Source: Insulibacter thermoxylanivorax (GTDB lineage: Bacteria > Bacillota > Bacilli > Paenibacillales > DA-C8). From it: DNA of 64,000 bases. Positions 27,334 to 36,324 of the stretch are shown here, one piece after another. Location: NCBI RefSeq assembly GCF_015472005.1, contig NZ_BMAQ01000006.1:1-64000 (forward strand), read 5' to 3'. The number at the start of each line of letters is the position of its first letter. Positions within the stretch are counted from its first letter, which is position 1. The position numbers and the translations under genes were made by a program. Under the pieces are notes generated by a model, which worked only from the letters and a program-made list of their open reading frames with translations, did not search any database and was not told where the DNA came from.

Positions 27334-27368
27334 CATTATATGCTCACAACATGTACTCTATCTTGAAC

Positions 27369-28313
27369 TTATACATATTTGGCGAAGGGATCGATGATGC
27401 GAAGCTTCTGCGCTTCCGCGTCGCTGGTCCCCGCGTAGAGATCAGCCGTTCCGTCGGGATGGCGCACAAGCCCGCCGCTGAATACGACGTCGACCAGATC
27501 ATCGCGCTTCGCCGGTCCTACGACGAAGTTCGCTCGCTCCGCGATAATCTCTACATCGCTCAAGGTTCGGTTATAGGGGTTAAACACGAATACCATCGGA
27601 TAATAATGGCGCTTGCCCGCCTCTCCGAAACGCGCGATATGGCCCAGTACACCAAGCAGACCATTCGGGAGAAGATGAATCTCATTGCACCCTCCCCATT
27701 CATCCTCGTGGATTAACCCTTCCAGAATCGGTGCTTCATCGATCACTTCATGTGACAGGTTGTCCAAAGATGGGACATTGGTATAGCCGATCTTCCCGCG
27801 GCCGCCCTTAACCCCTTGCGGTCTTGTGAAGACGCCGATGGAACCGTCTGCCAGTTGGACGAGTCGCAGGTCCTTCATCGCATCCGGTCCAACGAAGAAC
27901 CGCTCTAATTGCGAGAGGCTCGCTCCCCTGTAGAAGACGGTCCTCCAGTTCAACATGCCTTCCTTCTCCGGATGCGAGAAGGTCTCCACCCCGCCCACGA
28001 TCAGCTCGCCGTTGATCTTCGTGTAGAACGGGTCCTGCAAGGCAAACACCGGCGCATTCTCCCGCGGCACCCATACACCGTTGCGGTTGACGAAGAAGTG
28101 CACCTCCGACACTTCACTGTCGCGATGTTCCACGCGTCCGGCGATTACCGTCTCTCCCTCATCTTCGAAGGGCGCGGTGATATTGTACACATCCCGCTCA
28201 TTCACCTGATCGAAGATGATCTTCTCCGCATGCAATGGCTTATGCCCTCTCTGTCTGAAATCCTCCAGCAGCACCGTACACGACTTCGTACCGCTGTTGG
28301 TCAACTGAACCAT
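27369..28313 (-). CDS. DUF1861 family protein (beta-propeller, glycoside-processing-like)
   Basis: A 314-residue DUF1861 protein. Repeated blade-like blocks (DVYNITAPFEDEG, QDPFYTKINGELIVGGVET, LRLVQLADGSIGVFTRPQG, GGCNEIHLLPNGLLGVLGH) and a C-terminal YAGTSDAEAQ fit the five-bladed propeller clan that includes GH43/GH130. No biochemical activity is established for DUF1861. As the last gene of a sugar ABC operon controlled by LacI, it is a plausible glycoside phosphorylase or hydrolase for the imported sugar (inference). Confidence 0.8.
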   Translation of the reverse strand: MVQLTNSGTKSCTVLLEDFRQRGHKPLHAEKIIFDQVNERDVYNITAPFEDEGETVIAGRVEHRDSEVSEVHFFVNRNGVWVPRENAPVFALQDPFYTKINGELIVGGVETFSHPEKEGMLNWRTVFYRGASLSQLERFFVGPDAMKDLRLVQLADGSIGVFTRPQGVKGGRGKIGYTNVPSLDNLSHEVIDEAPILEGLIHEDEWGGCNEIHLLPNGLLGVLGHIARFGEAGKRHYYPMVFVFNPYNRTLSDVEIIAERANFVVGPAKRDDLVDVVFSGGLVRHPDGTADLYAGTSDAEAQKLRIIDPFAKYV

Positions 28314-28453
28314 ACCGGTTCGACCCTCCCACTCCTATTGATGCTCAAATAGAATTATACTTTGGTAAACACCATTTTATTCGATTCTGCAAATATAGCA
28401 ATAGGGTAACGAAGGTCAAACAGTGAAATTTCCGTGTGCAAATCAATGCAAGA

Positions 28454-29344
28454 TCAGTCTTTGATCCCAGTAAACGTAATCCCTTCTATAAAATATCGCT
28501 GCGCTGCAAAAAACAGGATCAATACCGGCAGCGCCACGACGATCGACATCGCCATCAGATAATTCCACTTCGGCGCTTCATTTATGCCGCCCATGAAGAA
28601 GTACATTCCGACATTCATCGTATATTGATTCATATCGGTAAGGTAGATCAATGGACCGAGGAAGTCGTTCCAATAACCGCGGAAAGCGAAGATTGCAACG
28701 GCGAGCAGCGCCGGCCTGATCTGCGGCAGCAACACATGATAGAATGTCTGGAAGGCATTCGCCCCATCCATCTCCGCCGCATCATCGAGATCGCGGGGGA
28801 TGGTCATGAAGAACTGCCTTAATAAGAAAACATAAAACGGTCCCCACGCCGTCCATGTGCGCAGGACCAGCGGATCAAACTCCCCCGTAAGGCCGAAGGC
28901 TTGCCAGATGAGATAGGTTGGAATCAACGTGACATGGAAAGGCAGCATCATCGTTGCCAGCAAGATCAGGAAAATCACATCCCGACCGGGGAATTGAAAG
29001 CGCGCAAACCCATAAGCGACGATCGTTGCGCTGCTCAGCTCGCCGATCATTCCCAGCACGACGATATACAGCGTGTTCATCAGATAGCGGTCGAAGGGCA
29101 TCGCCGTCCAGGCATCGATGAAGTTCCTCCACATCGGCGGGTTGGGGATCCACTTGGGCGGCCAAGCGAAGACATCGCTGCCGTCTTTTAATGCCGTAGA
29201 CAACATCCACAAGAAGGGCAGCAATACGACCGCGGCGATCGAGATCACGACGAGATAAAGCAGCAATCTTCTGAACCGGCGCAGCGGTCTGATGGCTGCT
29301 GCCGCTTGCTGCTGCGCCCGCACACTTGCAAGTATGGTGTTCAT
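28454..29344 (-). CDS. Carbohydrate ABC transporter permease (MalG-type)
   Basis: A 296-residue permease with six membrane helices. The EAA loop is AAEMDGANAFQTFYHVLLPQ. It is preceded by GGAGGTGAG and lies 12 bases after the MalF-type gene. It belongs to the CUT1 class. The ATPase is not encoded here, as is usual for CUT1 systems served by a shared MsmX-like ATPase. Confidence 0.92.
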   Translation of the reverse strand: MNTILASVRAQQQAAAAIRPLRRFRRLLLYLVVISIAAVVLLPFLWMLSTALKDGSDVFAWPPKWIPNPPMWRNFIDAWTAMPFDRYLMNTLYIVVLGMIGELSSATIVAYGFARFQFPGRDVIFLILLATMMLPFHVTLIPTYLIWQAFGLTGEFDPLVLRTWTAWGPFYVFLLRQFFMTIPRDLDDAAEMDGANAFQTFYHVLLPQIRPALLAVAIFAFRGYWNDFLGPLIYLTDMNQYTMNVGMYFFMGGINEAPKWNYLMAMSIVVALPVLILFFAAQRYFIEGITFTGIKD

Positions 29345-29356
29345 CCTCTCACCTCC

Positions 29357-30346
29357 CTAGCGCTGCATCTCTGATTCATAGTGAACCCATGCCGGACTGG
29401 AACGGAAGATTAACAGGGTTAAGAACAAGATGATGATGAACAGCACCCACGCTACAGCCGAGGCTTCGCCCATCTTCAACTGGGTGAATCCCCTCTCGTA
29501 GACCAGCTGGTTCATAAACTTGCCAGCCGCTGAAGTCGGCCGGACAAACATAGCGATCGTGAAAACTTGCAAAGCGCCGATCATCCCCATGATGACCTGC
29601 AGCAGGATCACCGGCGAGATCTGCGGCACGGTGATATGCCAGAACTTGCGAAGGCCGGTGGCGCCGTCGATCTCCGCCGCTTCATACAGGCTCTTCGGCA
29701 CCCCTTGCAATCCCGCAAGGAAGACCACGGTGTTCGTGCCGAAGATCCCCCAGACGCTCATGATGATAAAGGCGATCAGCACATAATCGGCATCGCCGAA
29801 CCAGTCCGGCGCCGGGGAACCCGTTAAGTGCAGGATCGGCGAGATGGCATGATTGATTATGCCGCTTTCGCTGTTAAACATCCAGCGCCACAGGAGGGCA
29901 ACGGCTACCTCAGGCAGGACAGCCGGCATGAAATAGATCGTACGGAAGGTTCCGATGCCCTTGATCTGATTGTTCAGCAAGATCGCCAGCAGCAAGGCGC
30001 CGATCACACCGATCGGCATGGAAAGCAAAGCATAGAGCAGCGTGATGCGGACGGATTTCCAAAATTCGATATCCTTCGTAAACAGCCGGATATAGTTATC
30101 CAGTCCGACCCACTCGCTCCCTCCGAAGATATTGGATTTCGTAAAACTCAAGCATAAGGAATGCAAGAGCGGATAGGCGGTGAAGCCGATGAAGCCGATG
30201 ATCCAAGGTGAGATGATAGCCAGCCCCAACGCCTGCCGCTTCGACCAGCGAAGCGCCCGCAGGACAGCATACAGGATCACAGCCGCGATGGTGAGGAGCA
30301 GCGGGGTGATAACCCACCTCACCAGCGTATCGATATATGTTCCCAT
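29357..30346 (-). CDS. Carbohydrate ABC transporter permease (MalF-type)
   Basis: A 329-residue permease with seven or so membrane helices. EAA loop YEAAEIDGATGLRKFWHITV is visible. It pairs with the MalG-type gene in the same operon. An unusually long N-terminal hydrophobic segment (LVRWVITPLLLTIAAVILYA) precedes the canonical core. Confidence 0.92.
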   Translation of the reverse strand: MGTYIDTLVRWVITPLLLTIAAVILYAVLRALRWSKRQALGLAIISPWIIGFIGFTAYPLLHSLCLSFTKSNIFGGSEWVGLDNYIRLFTKDIEFWKSVRITLLYALLSMPIGVIGALLLAILLNNQIKGIGTFRTIYFMPAVLPEVAVALLWRWMFNSESGIINHAISPILHLTGSPAPDWFGDADYVLIAFIIMSVWGIFGTNTVVFLAGLQGVPKSLYEAAEIDGATGLRKFWHITVPQISPVILLQVIMGMIGALQVFTIAMFVRPTSAAGKFMNQLVYERGFTQLKMGEASAVAWVLFIIILFLTLLIFRSSPAWVHYESEMQR

Positions 30347-30378
30347 TCGGAATCTCCTTTCTGTCTCCCATCATGACA

Positions 30379-30408
30379 AGAGGAGGCAGACCCGCATCTG
30401 CCTCCTCT
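30379..30408 (-). terminator. Intra-operon hairpin after the sugar-binding gene
   Basis: AGAGGAGGCAGA and TCTGCCTCCTCT form a perfect 12-base stem with a six-base loop and no T-run. Between the binding-protein gene and the permease genes it likely stabilises or limits the downstream message, so binding protein exceeds permease. Confidence 0.6.
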
Positions 30409-30421
30409 CCACTTCGTTTGA

Positions 30422-31756
30422 TTATGGTTGTAATGTCTCATCTAACAGAGGTTTGACATTTGGAATCAATGTTTCTGGATCCTCACCGCCGTTGATGATC
30501 GGATCCATCAGTTGTGTCCAGAAGACATTGTCCCATTCCGGATAATTCTCGAAGTAACGATAAGGTTTGGCAAACTCCATCGATGCGATAATCGCCTCAA
30601 GAGAGTGGGCCTTCTCCGGATGCATCTCCTGCAAGGTGGAAAGGTCGGACAGAGATTGACGCGGCGGCATGATCTTCCAGTGATGGATCGCATCCGTCAG
30701 GTCCAGCAGTGCCTGTACCGCTTCTTCCGGATGCTTCGTCTTCACATTGACTGCCATGCCCAGGACGTCTGCGAACGTCGCTTTGATGTCCTTCGGTCCT
30801 GCCGGAACCATAAAGGCCTCTACATGGTCGATCGTAGAATCTAAGTTGTCTGCAGCTCCTCCCATGAACATGGCGACTTGTCCATCACGGAACATCTGAT
30901 CGAAACCGCGGTCTCTGATGATCTGCTGCGATGGGGTGACTGGACTTTGGATAAGGTCGGCATAGAACTTCACCGCTTCAACGGCTTCCGGCGTATCGAT
31001 CGGCGACTCGCTGAAGTCTTCCAAGATGACTTCACCGCCGTTCTGCCAGATGAACATCTGTACCGGCGGCCAGCCGTTCAGAGTGAATCCCCATTGATGG
31101 ACTTGACTTTCATCAAAACCCTCTTCCCCGGCATGGTTGCCGTTCGCATCAATCGTGAGACGCTCGGCTGCTGCCACGAACTCATTCCAAGTCCAGCTCT
31201 CATCCGGATAGTTGAGACCGGCTTCGTCAAACTTTGCTTTGTTCACATAGAGCATAACCGGCTGTTGAATCCACGGCAGGCCGTAGAGCCGCTCATCTCT
31301 GGTGAATGGCTGCAGAGATGCTTCGTAGTAATCATCGGTCTGAGCTGCAGGATGATCGGAATCCGTCAAGTAATCTGTAATGTCTAACAGAATTCCTTGT
31401 GCTGCGAATTGTGCCGCACGCTGTGCATTCAGCCAGATCAGATCCGGACCGGAATCGCCGGATAACTGCGTGATGATGCGCGTATCGTATTCCGATGGAT
31501 TGGACTCTTGCACAATCTCATACGTATCGGACTGTTCATTTAATCGATCAAGGATCTCTTGAAGCTCCTTCGATTCTCCTTCACCCGCCCATGTGGCTAA
31601 GCGGATGGTCACTTTATCGCCGTTAGAGGACCCGGATGAGGCAGATGGATCGCCTTCTGCTCCGCTGCTGCCGGTGTTGCTGTTATTCCCGCAGGCTGCA
31701 AGGAACATCGACACCAGCATGACCATCACCAGCATTGACAACCATTTTCTCTTCAT
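30422..31756 (-). CDS. Sugar ABC transporter substrate-binding lipoprotein (family 1)
   Basis: A 444-residue extracellular binding protein. The lipoprotein signal ends at FLAACG (Cys near residue 22). The mature part has family-1 features: VTIRLATWAGEGESKELQEI, DLIWLNAQRAAQFAAQG and GQVAMFMGGAADN. It lies first in the operon and downstream of a LacI-type operator. The sugar is not identifiable by eye. Confidence 0.9.
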   Translation of the reverse strand: MKRKWLSMLVMVMLVSMFLAACGNNSNTGSSGAEGDPSASSGSSNGDKVTIRLATWAGEGESKELQEILDRLNEQSDTYEIVQESNPSEYDTRIITQLSGDSGPDLIWLNAQRAAQFAAQGILLDITDYLTDSDHPAAQTDDYYEASLQPFTRDERLYGLPWIQQPVMLYVNKAKFDEAGLNYPDESWTWNEFVAAAERLTIDANGNHAGEEGFDESQVHQWGFTLNGWPPVQMFIWQNGGEVILEDFSESPIDTPEAVEAVKFYADLIQSPVTPSQQIIRDRGFDQMFRDGQVAMFMGGAADNLDSTIDHVEAFMVPAGPKDIKATFADVLGMAVNVKTKHPEEAVQALLDLTDAIHHWKIMPPRQSLSDLSTLQEMHPEKAHSLEAIIASMEFAKPYRYFENYPEWDNVFWTQLMDPIINGGEDPETLIPNVKPLLDETLQP

Positions 31757-31835
31757 CTCTGATGCCCCCTCTATTGATGTTATTCCATCTGCGAAACATT
31801 ACAAATACATGACTATATGGTTATGTATTTGTTTG

Positions 31836-31847
31836 TGTAACGTTACA
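31836..31847. promoter_or_regulatory. LacI-family operator O1
   Basis: Perfect 12-base palindrome TGTAACGTTACA, 18-29 bases downstream of the sugar-operon -10 box. It has the central CG typical of LacI/PurR-family sites. Confidence 0.75.
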
Positions 31848-31864
31848 GATGGATTACATGTATA

Positions 31865-31894
31865 ATTATTATCCCTATATAATATGTTTGTCAA
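31865..31894 (-). promoter_or_regulatory. Sigma-A promoter of the sugar ABC operon
   Basis: Minus-strand TTGACA (31889-31894) and AATAAT (31865-31870) with an 18-base spacer. Confidence 0.6.
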
Positions 31895-31913
31895 GTTGTT
31901 GTCATGCTTAACT

Positions 31914-31925
31914 TTAAACGTTGCA
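31914..31925. promoter_or_regulatory. Degenerate LacI-family operator O3
   Basis: TTAAACGTTGCA agrees with TGTAACGTTACA at 9 of 12 bases. It lies between the divergent promoters, where a bound tetramer or dimer could bridge O1 and O2. Confidence 0.4.
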
Positions 31926-31953
31926 AGATTCCGGCAGTGGGGAAAGTATTGCA

Positions 31954-31982
31954 TTTACTTTATCTTTCTTATCTTGTATAGT
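31954..31982 (+). promoter_or_regulatory. Sigma-A promoter of the lacI-type gene
   Basis: TTTACT (31954-31959) and TATAGT (31977-31982) with a 17-base spacer, 43 bases before the start codon. Confidence 0.6.
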
Positions 31983-31986
31983 ATTT

Positions 31987-31998
31987 TGTAACGTGACA
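31987..31998. promoter_or_regulatory. LacI-family operator O2 (autoregulatory)
   Basis: TGTAACGTGACA differs from the perfect O1 palindrome at one base. It starts 5 bases after the -10 box of the lacI-type gene. Confidence 0.65.
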
Positions 31999-32024
31999 GA
32001 ACATTGGTCTGGGTGAGGTTGTAG

Positions 32025-33050
32025 ATGAAGAAGAGGATCAACATGCAGGACATTGCGGACAGGCTGAATATTTCGAAGAATTCCGTATCCCAAGCCCTGT
32101 CGGGCAAATCCGGTGTCAGTGAAGAGACGAGGCGTAAAGTCATCCAAACCGCTGAAGAGATGGGATATCGCTATACGCAGAGGAGACCTTCCCGCAGCAA
32201 GACCATCCAAAGGGTGGGTGTGATTGTCTCGGAAGCTGCCTTCGATATCAAATCCTTCTTCGGCGACATCTATCTATCGATCGAACGGGAAGCACAGCGC
32301 CACGGCATCCGTCTGGTCCTCCAATCCATCACTGCGGACGACCGGGATCGCCTGACGTTGCCATCTTTTGTCCAAGATAAGAGCGTCGACGGCATTCTCA
32401 TCCTGTCGCCGATCAGCACCGAATACATCAATAAGGTCATCGACCAGGGCATCCCGACGGTGCTGATCGATCACCATCATCCTGGGATCGCAGCCGACGC
32501 CGTGCTGACGAACAACCGCTTTGGAGCATACAAGGCGGTCAAGTATCTGTTGGATCTCGATCACGAGCGGGTGGCTGTCATTGGAGACGTAGCTTTTTCG
32601 TCCAGCTATCAAGAGCGCTGGGAAGGCTATAAGCTGGCGATGAGAGAGCACGGGATCGAGCCGCGGAGCGAATGGATGTTCATCGACGTGCATCAAGACC
32701 AACAGACGATCGAAGAGCTGTTAACCTCCCTGGATGACATCCCGGAAGCGTGGTTCTGTTTGAGTGACGGATACAGCTATTATGTATGTTCAACATTGAA
32801 GAAGATGGGCTATCACATCCCCGACGACATCTCGATCTTCGGCTTCGACAACAACGTTTTCTCACAGATCTCCGACCCGAAGATCACGACGATGGAGATC
32901 GATCTTTCCGCCTATGCGAACAAAGCCTTCTCACAGCTGATGTGGCGGGTGCAGCATCCGGATGAAGTCCATTACGAGATTCATCTGCCGGCTCGTCTGA
33001 TCGAACGGGATTCCACCGCTCGTTCGAAGTTTGCGCTAAAGAACCAGTAA
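32025..33050 (+). CDS. LacI family transcriptional regulator
   Basis: A 341-residue regulator. Residues 5-50 carry the LacI helix-turn-helix and hinge (MQDIADRLNISKNSVSQAL, then TRRKVIQTAEEMGYR). The rest is a periplasmic-binding-like effector domain (FGDIYLSIEREAQRHGI; GFDNNVFSQISDPKIT). It is divergent from the sugar ABC operon and is flanked by three operator-like sites, so it most likely represses the operon and itself until a sugar binds. The ATG follows GGGTGAGG. Confidence 0.92.
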   Translation: MKKRINMQDIADRLNISKNSVSQALSGKSGVSEETRRKVIQTAEEMGYRYTQRRPSRSKTIQRVGVIVSEAAFDIKSFFGDIYLSIEREAQRHGIRLVLQSITADDRDRLTLPSFVQDKSVDGILILSPISTEYINKVIDQGIPTVLIDHHHPGIAADAVLTNNRFGAYKAVKYLLDLDHERVAVIGDVAFSSSYQERWEGYKLAMREHGIEPRSEWMFIDVHQDQQTIEELLTSLDDIPEAWFCLSDGYSYYVCSTLKKMGYHIPDDISIFGFDNNVFSQISDPKITTMEIDLSAYANKAFSQLMWRVQHPDEVHYEIHLPARLIERDSTARSKFALKNQ

Positions 33051-33080
33051 GTGTGCATTTGGTGTCCATACTATGTCAGC

Positions 33081-33143
33081 AAAAAAAGCGAAGCTCTTCC
33101 GCATCACCGTTCGCTTCTGTGCGGAAATCGAGCTTCGCTTTCT
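33081..33143. terminator. Bidirectional terminator after lacI-type gene
   Basis: Outer arms AAAGCGAAGCTC and GAGCTTCGCTTT are perfectly complementary, with inner arms TTCCGCA/TGCGGAA. A seven-base A run on the left gives a U-tract for the minus strand. It lies between converging genes. Confidence 0.8.
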
Positions 33144-33161
33144 CATATCTCTCTGTAACCC

Positions 33162-33698
33162 TCACATCTCCGTCCGCTGGTCCCTCTCCTTCTGGACCTC
33201 ATACTCAAGGAGCACCATTCCCCTTGGATAAGTCTGCTGCCGAACGAAGTTCAGCCGGCGGTGCACCCCGTTCTTCGCCAGCATCGGCACTCCGTCTCCA
33301 AGCAGGATGGGGATGATCGCCGGTTCCACTGTATCGACAAGATCCCAAGCCAGCAGCTGGGACAGCAGCTCTCCCCCGCCGTATAGCCACACATCCTTCC
33401 CGGGCTGCTCAAGCAGCTCATGAACGCGTTCCTTCAGCCTATCATGGATGATCTCTGCTTCAGGATGATCCTCTTGCCGAAAGGACCGCGAGGCAACGAT
33501 GATGCGCTTATCCGGCAGCTCCACCCCCGAGCGAATGATCGTCTCATAGGTTTTCCTCCCCATCAGCAGGGTATCAAACTGAGCTAACAAAGCATTGAAG
33601 TCAAAGGCCGGCTCAGGGATAATCCAATCAAATCCGCCGTTTGGATCTGCGATATAGCCGTCCAAACTGCATGCCACCTGGTAACGCAATCTTCTCAT
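33162..33698 (-). CDS. Dihydrofolate reductase-like / RibD C-terminal domain protein
   Basis: A 178-residue protein of the RibD-C/DHFR-like superfamily (YwjB/YyaP-like). Key blocks are VACSLDGYIADPNGGFDWI, LMGRKTYETI, KRIIVASRS and DVWLYGGGELLSQLL. ATG at 33698 follows ATAGGAG. It probably reduces a pterin- or pyrimidine-like substrate with NADPH; the substrate is unknown. It is monocistronic. Confidence 0.85.
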   Translation of the reverse strand: MRRLRYQVACSLDGYIADPNGGFDWIIPEPAFDFNALLAQFDTLLMGRKTYETIIRSGVELPDKRIIVASRSFRQEDHPEAEIIHDRLKERVHELLEQPGKDVWLYGGGELLSQLLAWDLVDTVEPAIIPILLGDGVPMLAKNGVHRRLNFVRQQTYPRGMVLLEYEVQKERDQRTEM

Positions 33699-33908
33699 CT
33701 CATCATCTCCTATGATCGTTTTCAGTACGCTAATCGTATAGGATGTTAATCTCATTACAGGGATATAGAAGGATTTCTAGTTATAATGTAGAAATTAAAT
33801 GGATAACCCTTCTTGTAGTCTCATGTTTATCCGTGTCTGGAGACTGCAGGGGGTATCTCTATTTCCTTTGGTACGGTCAACAGGATTTTGATAAGGGACG
33901 ATTTCGTT

Positions 33909-35282
33909 ATGCTGTTTAATTCCTACGAATATATTTTTCTTTTCTTGCCAGCTGTTTGGCTGCTTTATATCTTCCTGCAATCTTTCAGGCTGGTCAGCGC
34001 TGCCATGGTTTGGCTTGTGCTCGCTTCTTTGTTTTTCTATGGGTATTGGAATCCCGCTTACCTGCCGCTGATCCTGTTCTCTCTGGTCATTAACTTCGTC
34101 ATTGGCAAGGGACTGGAGAAGAAGCGGAGCAAGCCCCTGCTGGTCTTCGGGATCATCATCAACCTGGGGCTGCTGGCTTACTACAAATACGCCGGTTTCT
34201 TCTTGGAGACGATACATCAGCTGTCCGGGCTGAACATGCCGGTTGTAAACATCGTGCTGCCCTTAGCGATCAGCTTCTATACCTTCCAGCAGATCGCCTT
34301 CTTGGTCGATGTGTACAGAGGCGATACCGTTCCGTATAACTTACTGGACTATGCCCTGTTTGTCACCTTCTTCCCGCAGCTCATCGCCGGGCCGATCGTG
34401 CAGCAGAAGGAGATGATCCCGCAGTTTCGCCGTGCCGGCAGCCGATTGTTCGGTGAGCATCTAAACCGAGGTCTGTTTCTCTTCTTCATCGGCTTGTTCA
34501 AAAAAGCCGCCGTCGCCGATTCTTTCGCGATATGGGCGAATGACGGGTTCAGCCGGCCGGAACAGCTGACCTTCGTCGAAAGCTGGATCACTTCTCTGGC
34601 CTATACCTTTCAGTTGTATTTTGATTTCAGCGGCTATTGCGACATGGCGATCGGTGCAGCCCTGCTGTTCAACATACGGCTGCCGATAAACTTCGATTCA
34701 CCTTATCAGGCGCTGACGATCCAAGATTTCTGGAAACGCTGGCACATGACGCTGAACCGCTTCCTGACCAACTATCTCTATATCCCTCTGGGAGGAAGCC
34801 GCCATGGCATCATAAGACCTTATACCAATATCCTGATCGTCTTCCTCTTAAGCGGTATATGGCACGGCGCAGGCTGGACGTTCATCCTGTGGGGGTTTAT
34901 GCATGGAGCTGCATCGGTGGTGTATCGTCTCTGGAAACGATACGGCTTCCGTCTGCATCGCTCCTTAGCTTGGTGCATCACGTTCCTGTTCGTCAACGCT
35001 GCTTGGGTGTTCTTCCGGGCGGATTCCATCTCGGATGCACTGTTCATCTTGAAGAGAATGCTGTCTGTACATCATCTGAATCTGACGATGATCACCGGCC
35101 ATCTTCCAGAGATCATCACCCTGCTGATCTTCTTATGGATTTGTTTGGCCGCAAGCAATTCCAATCGCTTGATCACCGAACCGATATTACCGGCGCGAAC
35201 GATCATCATCGCTGCCGCGGCATCGGTGCTATCACTTTTGTTTCTGAATCGCGTCAGCGAATTTCTGTACTTCCAATTCTAG
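33909..35282 (+). CDS. MBOAT family membrane O-acyltransferase (AlgI-like)
   Basis: A 457-residue polytopic membrane protein of the MBOAT superfamily. The N-terminus FNSYEYIFLFLPAVWLLY is typical of AlgI-like members. The conserved WHGAGWTFILWGFMHG block carries the catalytic histidine, and FDFSGYCDMAIG and DFWKRWHMTLNRFLT are signature regions. The start at 33909 is preceded by AAGGGA; a longer frame is unlikely. It lies 19 bases before a partner SGNH-like gene, so it forms an acyl-transfer system. Confidence 0.9.
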   Translation: MLFNSYEYIFLFLPAVWLLYIFLQSFRLVSAAMVWLVLASLFFYGYWNPAYLPLILFSLVINFVIGKGLEKKRSKPLLVFGIIINLGLLAYYKYAGFFLETIHQLSGLNMPVVNIVLPLAISFYTFQQIAFLVDVYRGDTVPYNLLDYALFVTFFPQLIAGPIVQQKEMIPQFRRAGSRLFGEHLNRGLFLFFIGLFKKAAVADSFAIWANDGFSRPEQLTFVESWITSLAYTFQLYFDFSGYCDMAIGAALLFNIRLPINFDSPYQALTIQDFWKRWHMTLNRFLTNYLYIPLGGSRHGIIRPYTNILIVFLLSGIWHGAGWTFILWGFMHGAASVVYRLWKRYGFRLHRSLAWCITFLFVNAAWVFFRADSISDALFILKRMLSVHHLNLTMITGHLPEIITLLIFLWICLAASNSNRLITEPILPARTIIIAAAASVLSLLFLNRVSEFLYFQF

Positions 35283-35301
35283 GTGAGACTGGGAGGCTGT
35301 C

Positions 35302-36324
35302 ATGAAGTCATTCCGTTTGTATCTGATCAGCATCGCCGCTGCAGCCTTGCTGGTCATGCTGATGACCTATATTCTCGATCCGCTGTATCTCTACAGGATG
35401 CCGAAGCTTTATGAACCCGTATATTCGACTAATGCCCGTTTCCAACTGCCCGGCATGATCAAACATCTGGATTATGAAACACTGCTGGTCGGGACTTCGA
35501 TGTCGCGGAATTTTGTGGAGTCCTATGTGGATGAGAAGCTGAAGACCAAAAGTTTCAACGCCGCGATCCCCGCGGCTACGGCGCGGGAACAATATCTCGC
35601 AGCTAAGCTGGCGTTGTCGGAGAAATCCCTCAAAACCGTCATCTGGGAACTGAACTTCTACAGCTTAGCGCAGCCACCCTATGCGGTGGAGGATGAACAG
35701 AACCCGTTCCCCCATCACCTTTGGGATCAAAATCCATGGAATGATGTAAAGTATCTGTTCAGCTTGTATCCTTATGAGCGATTTATCGATATCATGAAAG
35801 ATCCATCGCCTGAGCACAGAGTTGCAGAGATGGTCTTCAAATTCGGCTTTGATCGGCAACCGATGACCATTGAAGAAGCGAATGAGCTGATCGATATTCC
35901 CAATGCCGTCACCCAATCGAACTACCGAACTTCGATCATGTTGGAAGGATTTAAGACGAACGTGCTGCCGGTCGTTGCTGAACATCCTGATGTCGAGTTT
36001 ATCTTCTTCTATCCGCCTTATTCGATCTATTGGAATATTCGCGCTCATAAACAGAGCAAAGACTACATTCAGGAGGTCGAAGCAACGAAGAAGGCCATCT
36101 ATGAGCTGTTAAGTCCATACGATCATGTACGCATCTATGATTTCCAAGACCGTAAGGAGATCACCTTCGAGATCTCCTATTATTTTGATATCGCCCATTA
36201 CTTTCCCTATATCAATGAGTGGATCATCGATGCGATCGCGGAGGAAGCACCGCTTTCAAGTCCGGAAGAAGCTGCTCGGCATGCTGAGAATCTGACGCGG
36301 CAAGTGTTGGAGTTCACATCATAA
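35302..36324 (+). CDS. SGNH-like protein, partner of MBOAT
   Basis: A 340-residue protein with an N-terminal membrane anchor (about residues 7-25, LISIAAAALLVMLMTYIL) and a large extracytoplasmic domain. GTSMSRNF (about residue 64) fits the serine block of SGNH esterase/transferases, and DIAHYFPYINEW the Asp/His block. Such proteins complete O-acetylation of a polymer after MBOAT transfers the acyl group across the membrane (AlgX/DltD analogy). The polymer is not identifiable. Confidence 0.75.
   Translation: MKSFRLYLISIAAAALLVMLMTYILDPLYLYRMPKLYEPVYSTNARFQLPGMIKHLDYETLLVGTSMSRNFVESYVDEKLKTKSFNAAIPAATAREQYLAAKLALSEKSLKTVIWELNFYSLAQPPYAVEDEQNPFPHHLWDQNPWNDVKYLFSLYPYERFIDIMKDPSPEHRVAEMVFKFGFDRQPMTIEEANELIDIPNAVTQSNYRTSIMLEGFKTNVLPVVAEHPDVEFIFFYPPYSIYWNIRAHKQSKDYIQEVEATKKAIYELLSPYDHVRIYDFQDRKEITFEISYYFDIAHYFPYINEWIIDAIAEEAPLSSPEEAARHAENLTRQVLEFTS

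Larger units (their letters stand above)
26778..27368. other. 591-base gene-free region
   Basis: Contains the Gfo/Idh leader, a cre-like site, a perfect 16-base palindrome, and the terminator of the DUF1861 gene. A short plus-strand frame at 27147-27191 and a 20-residue fragment ending at 27289 may be remnants of decayed genes, but neither can be named. No other feature is supported. Confidence 0.5.
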
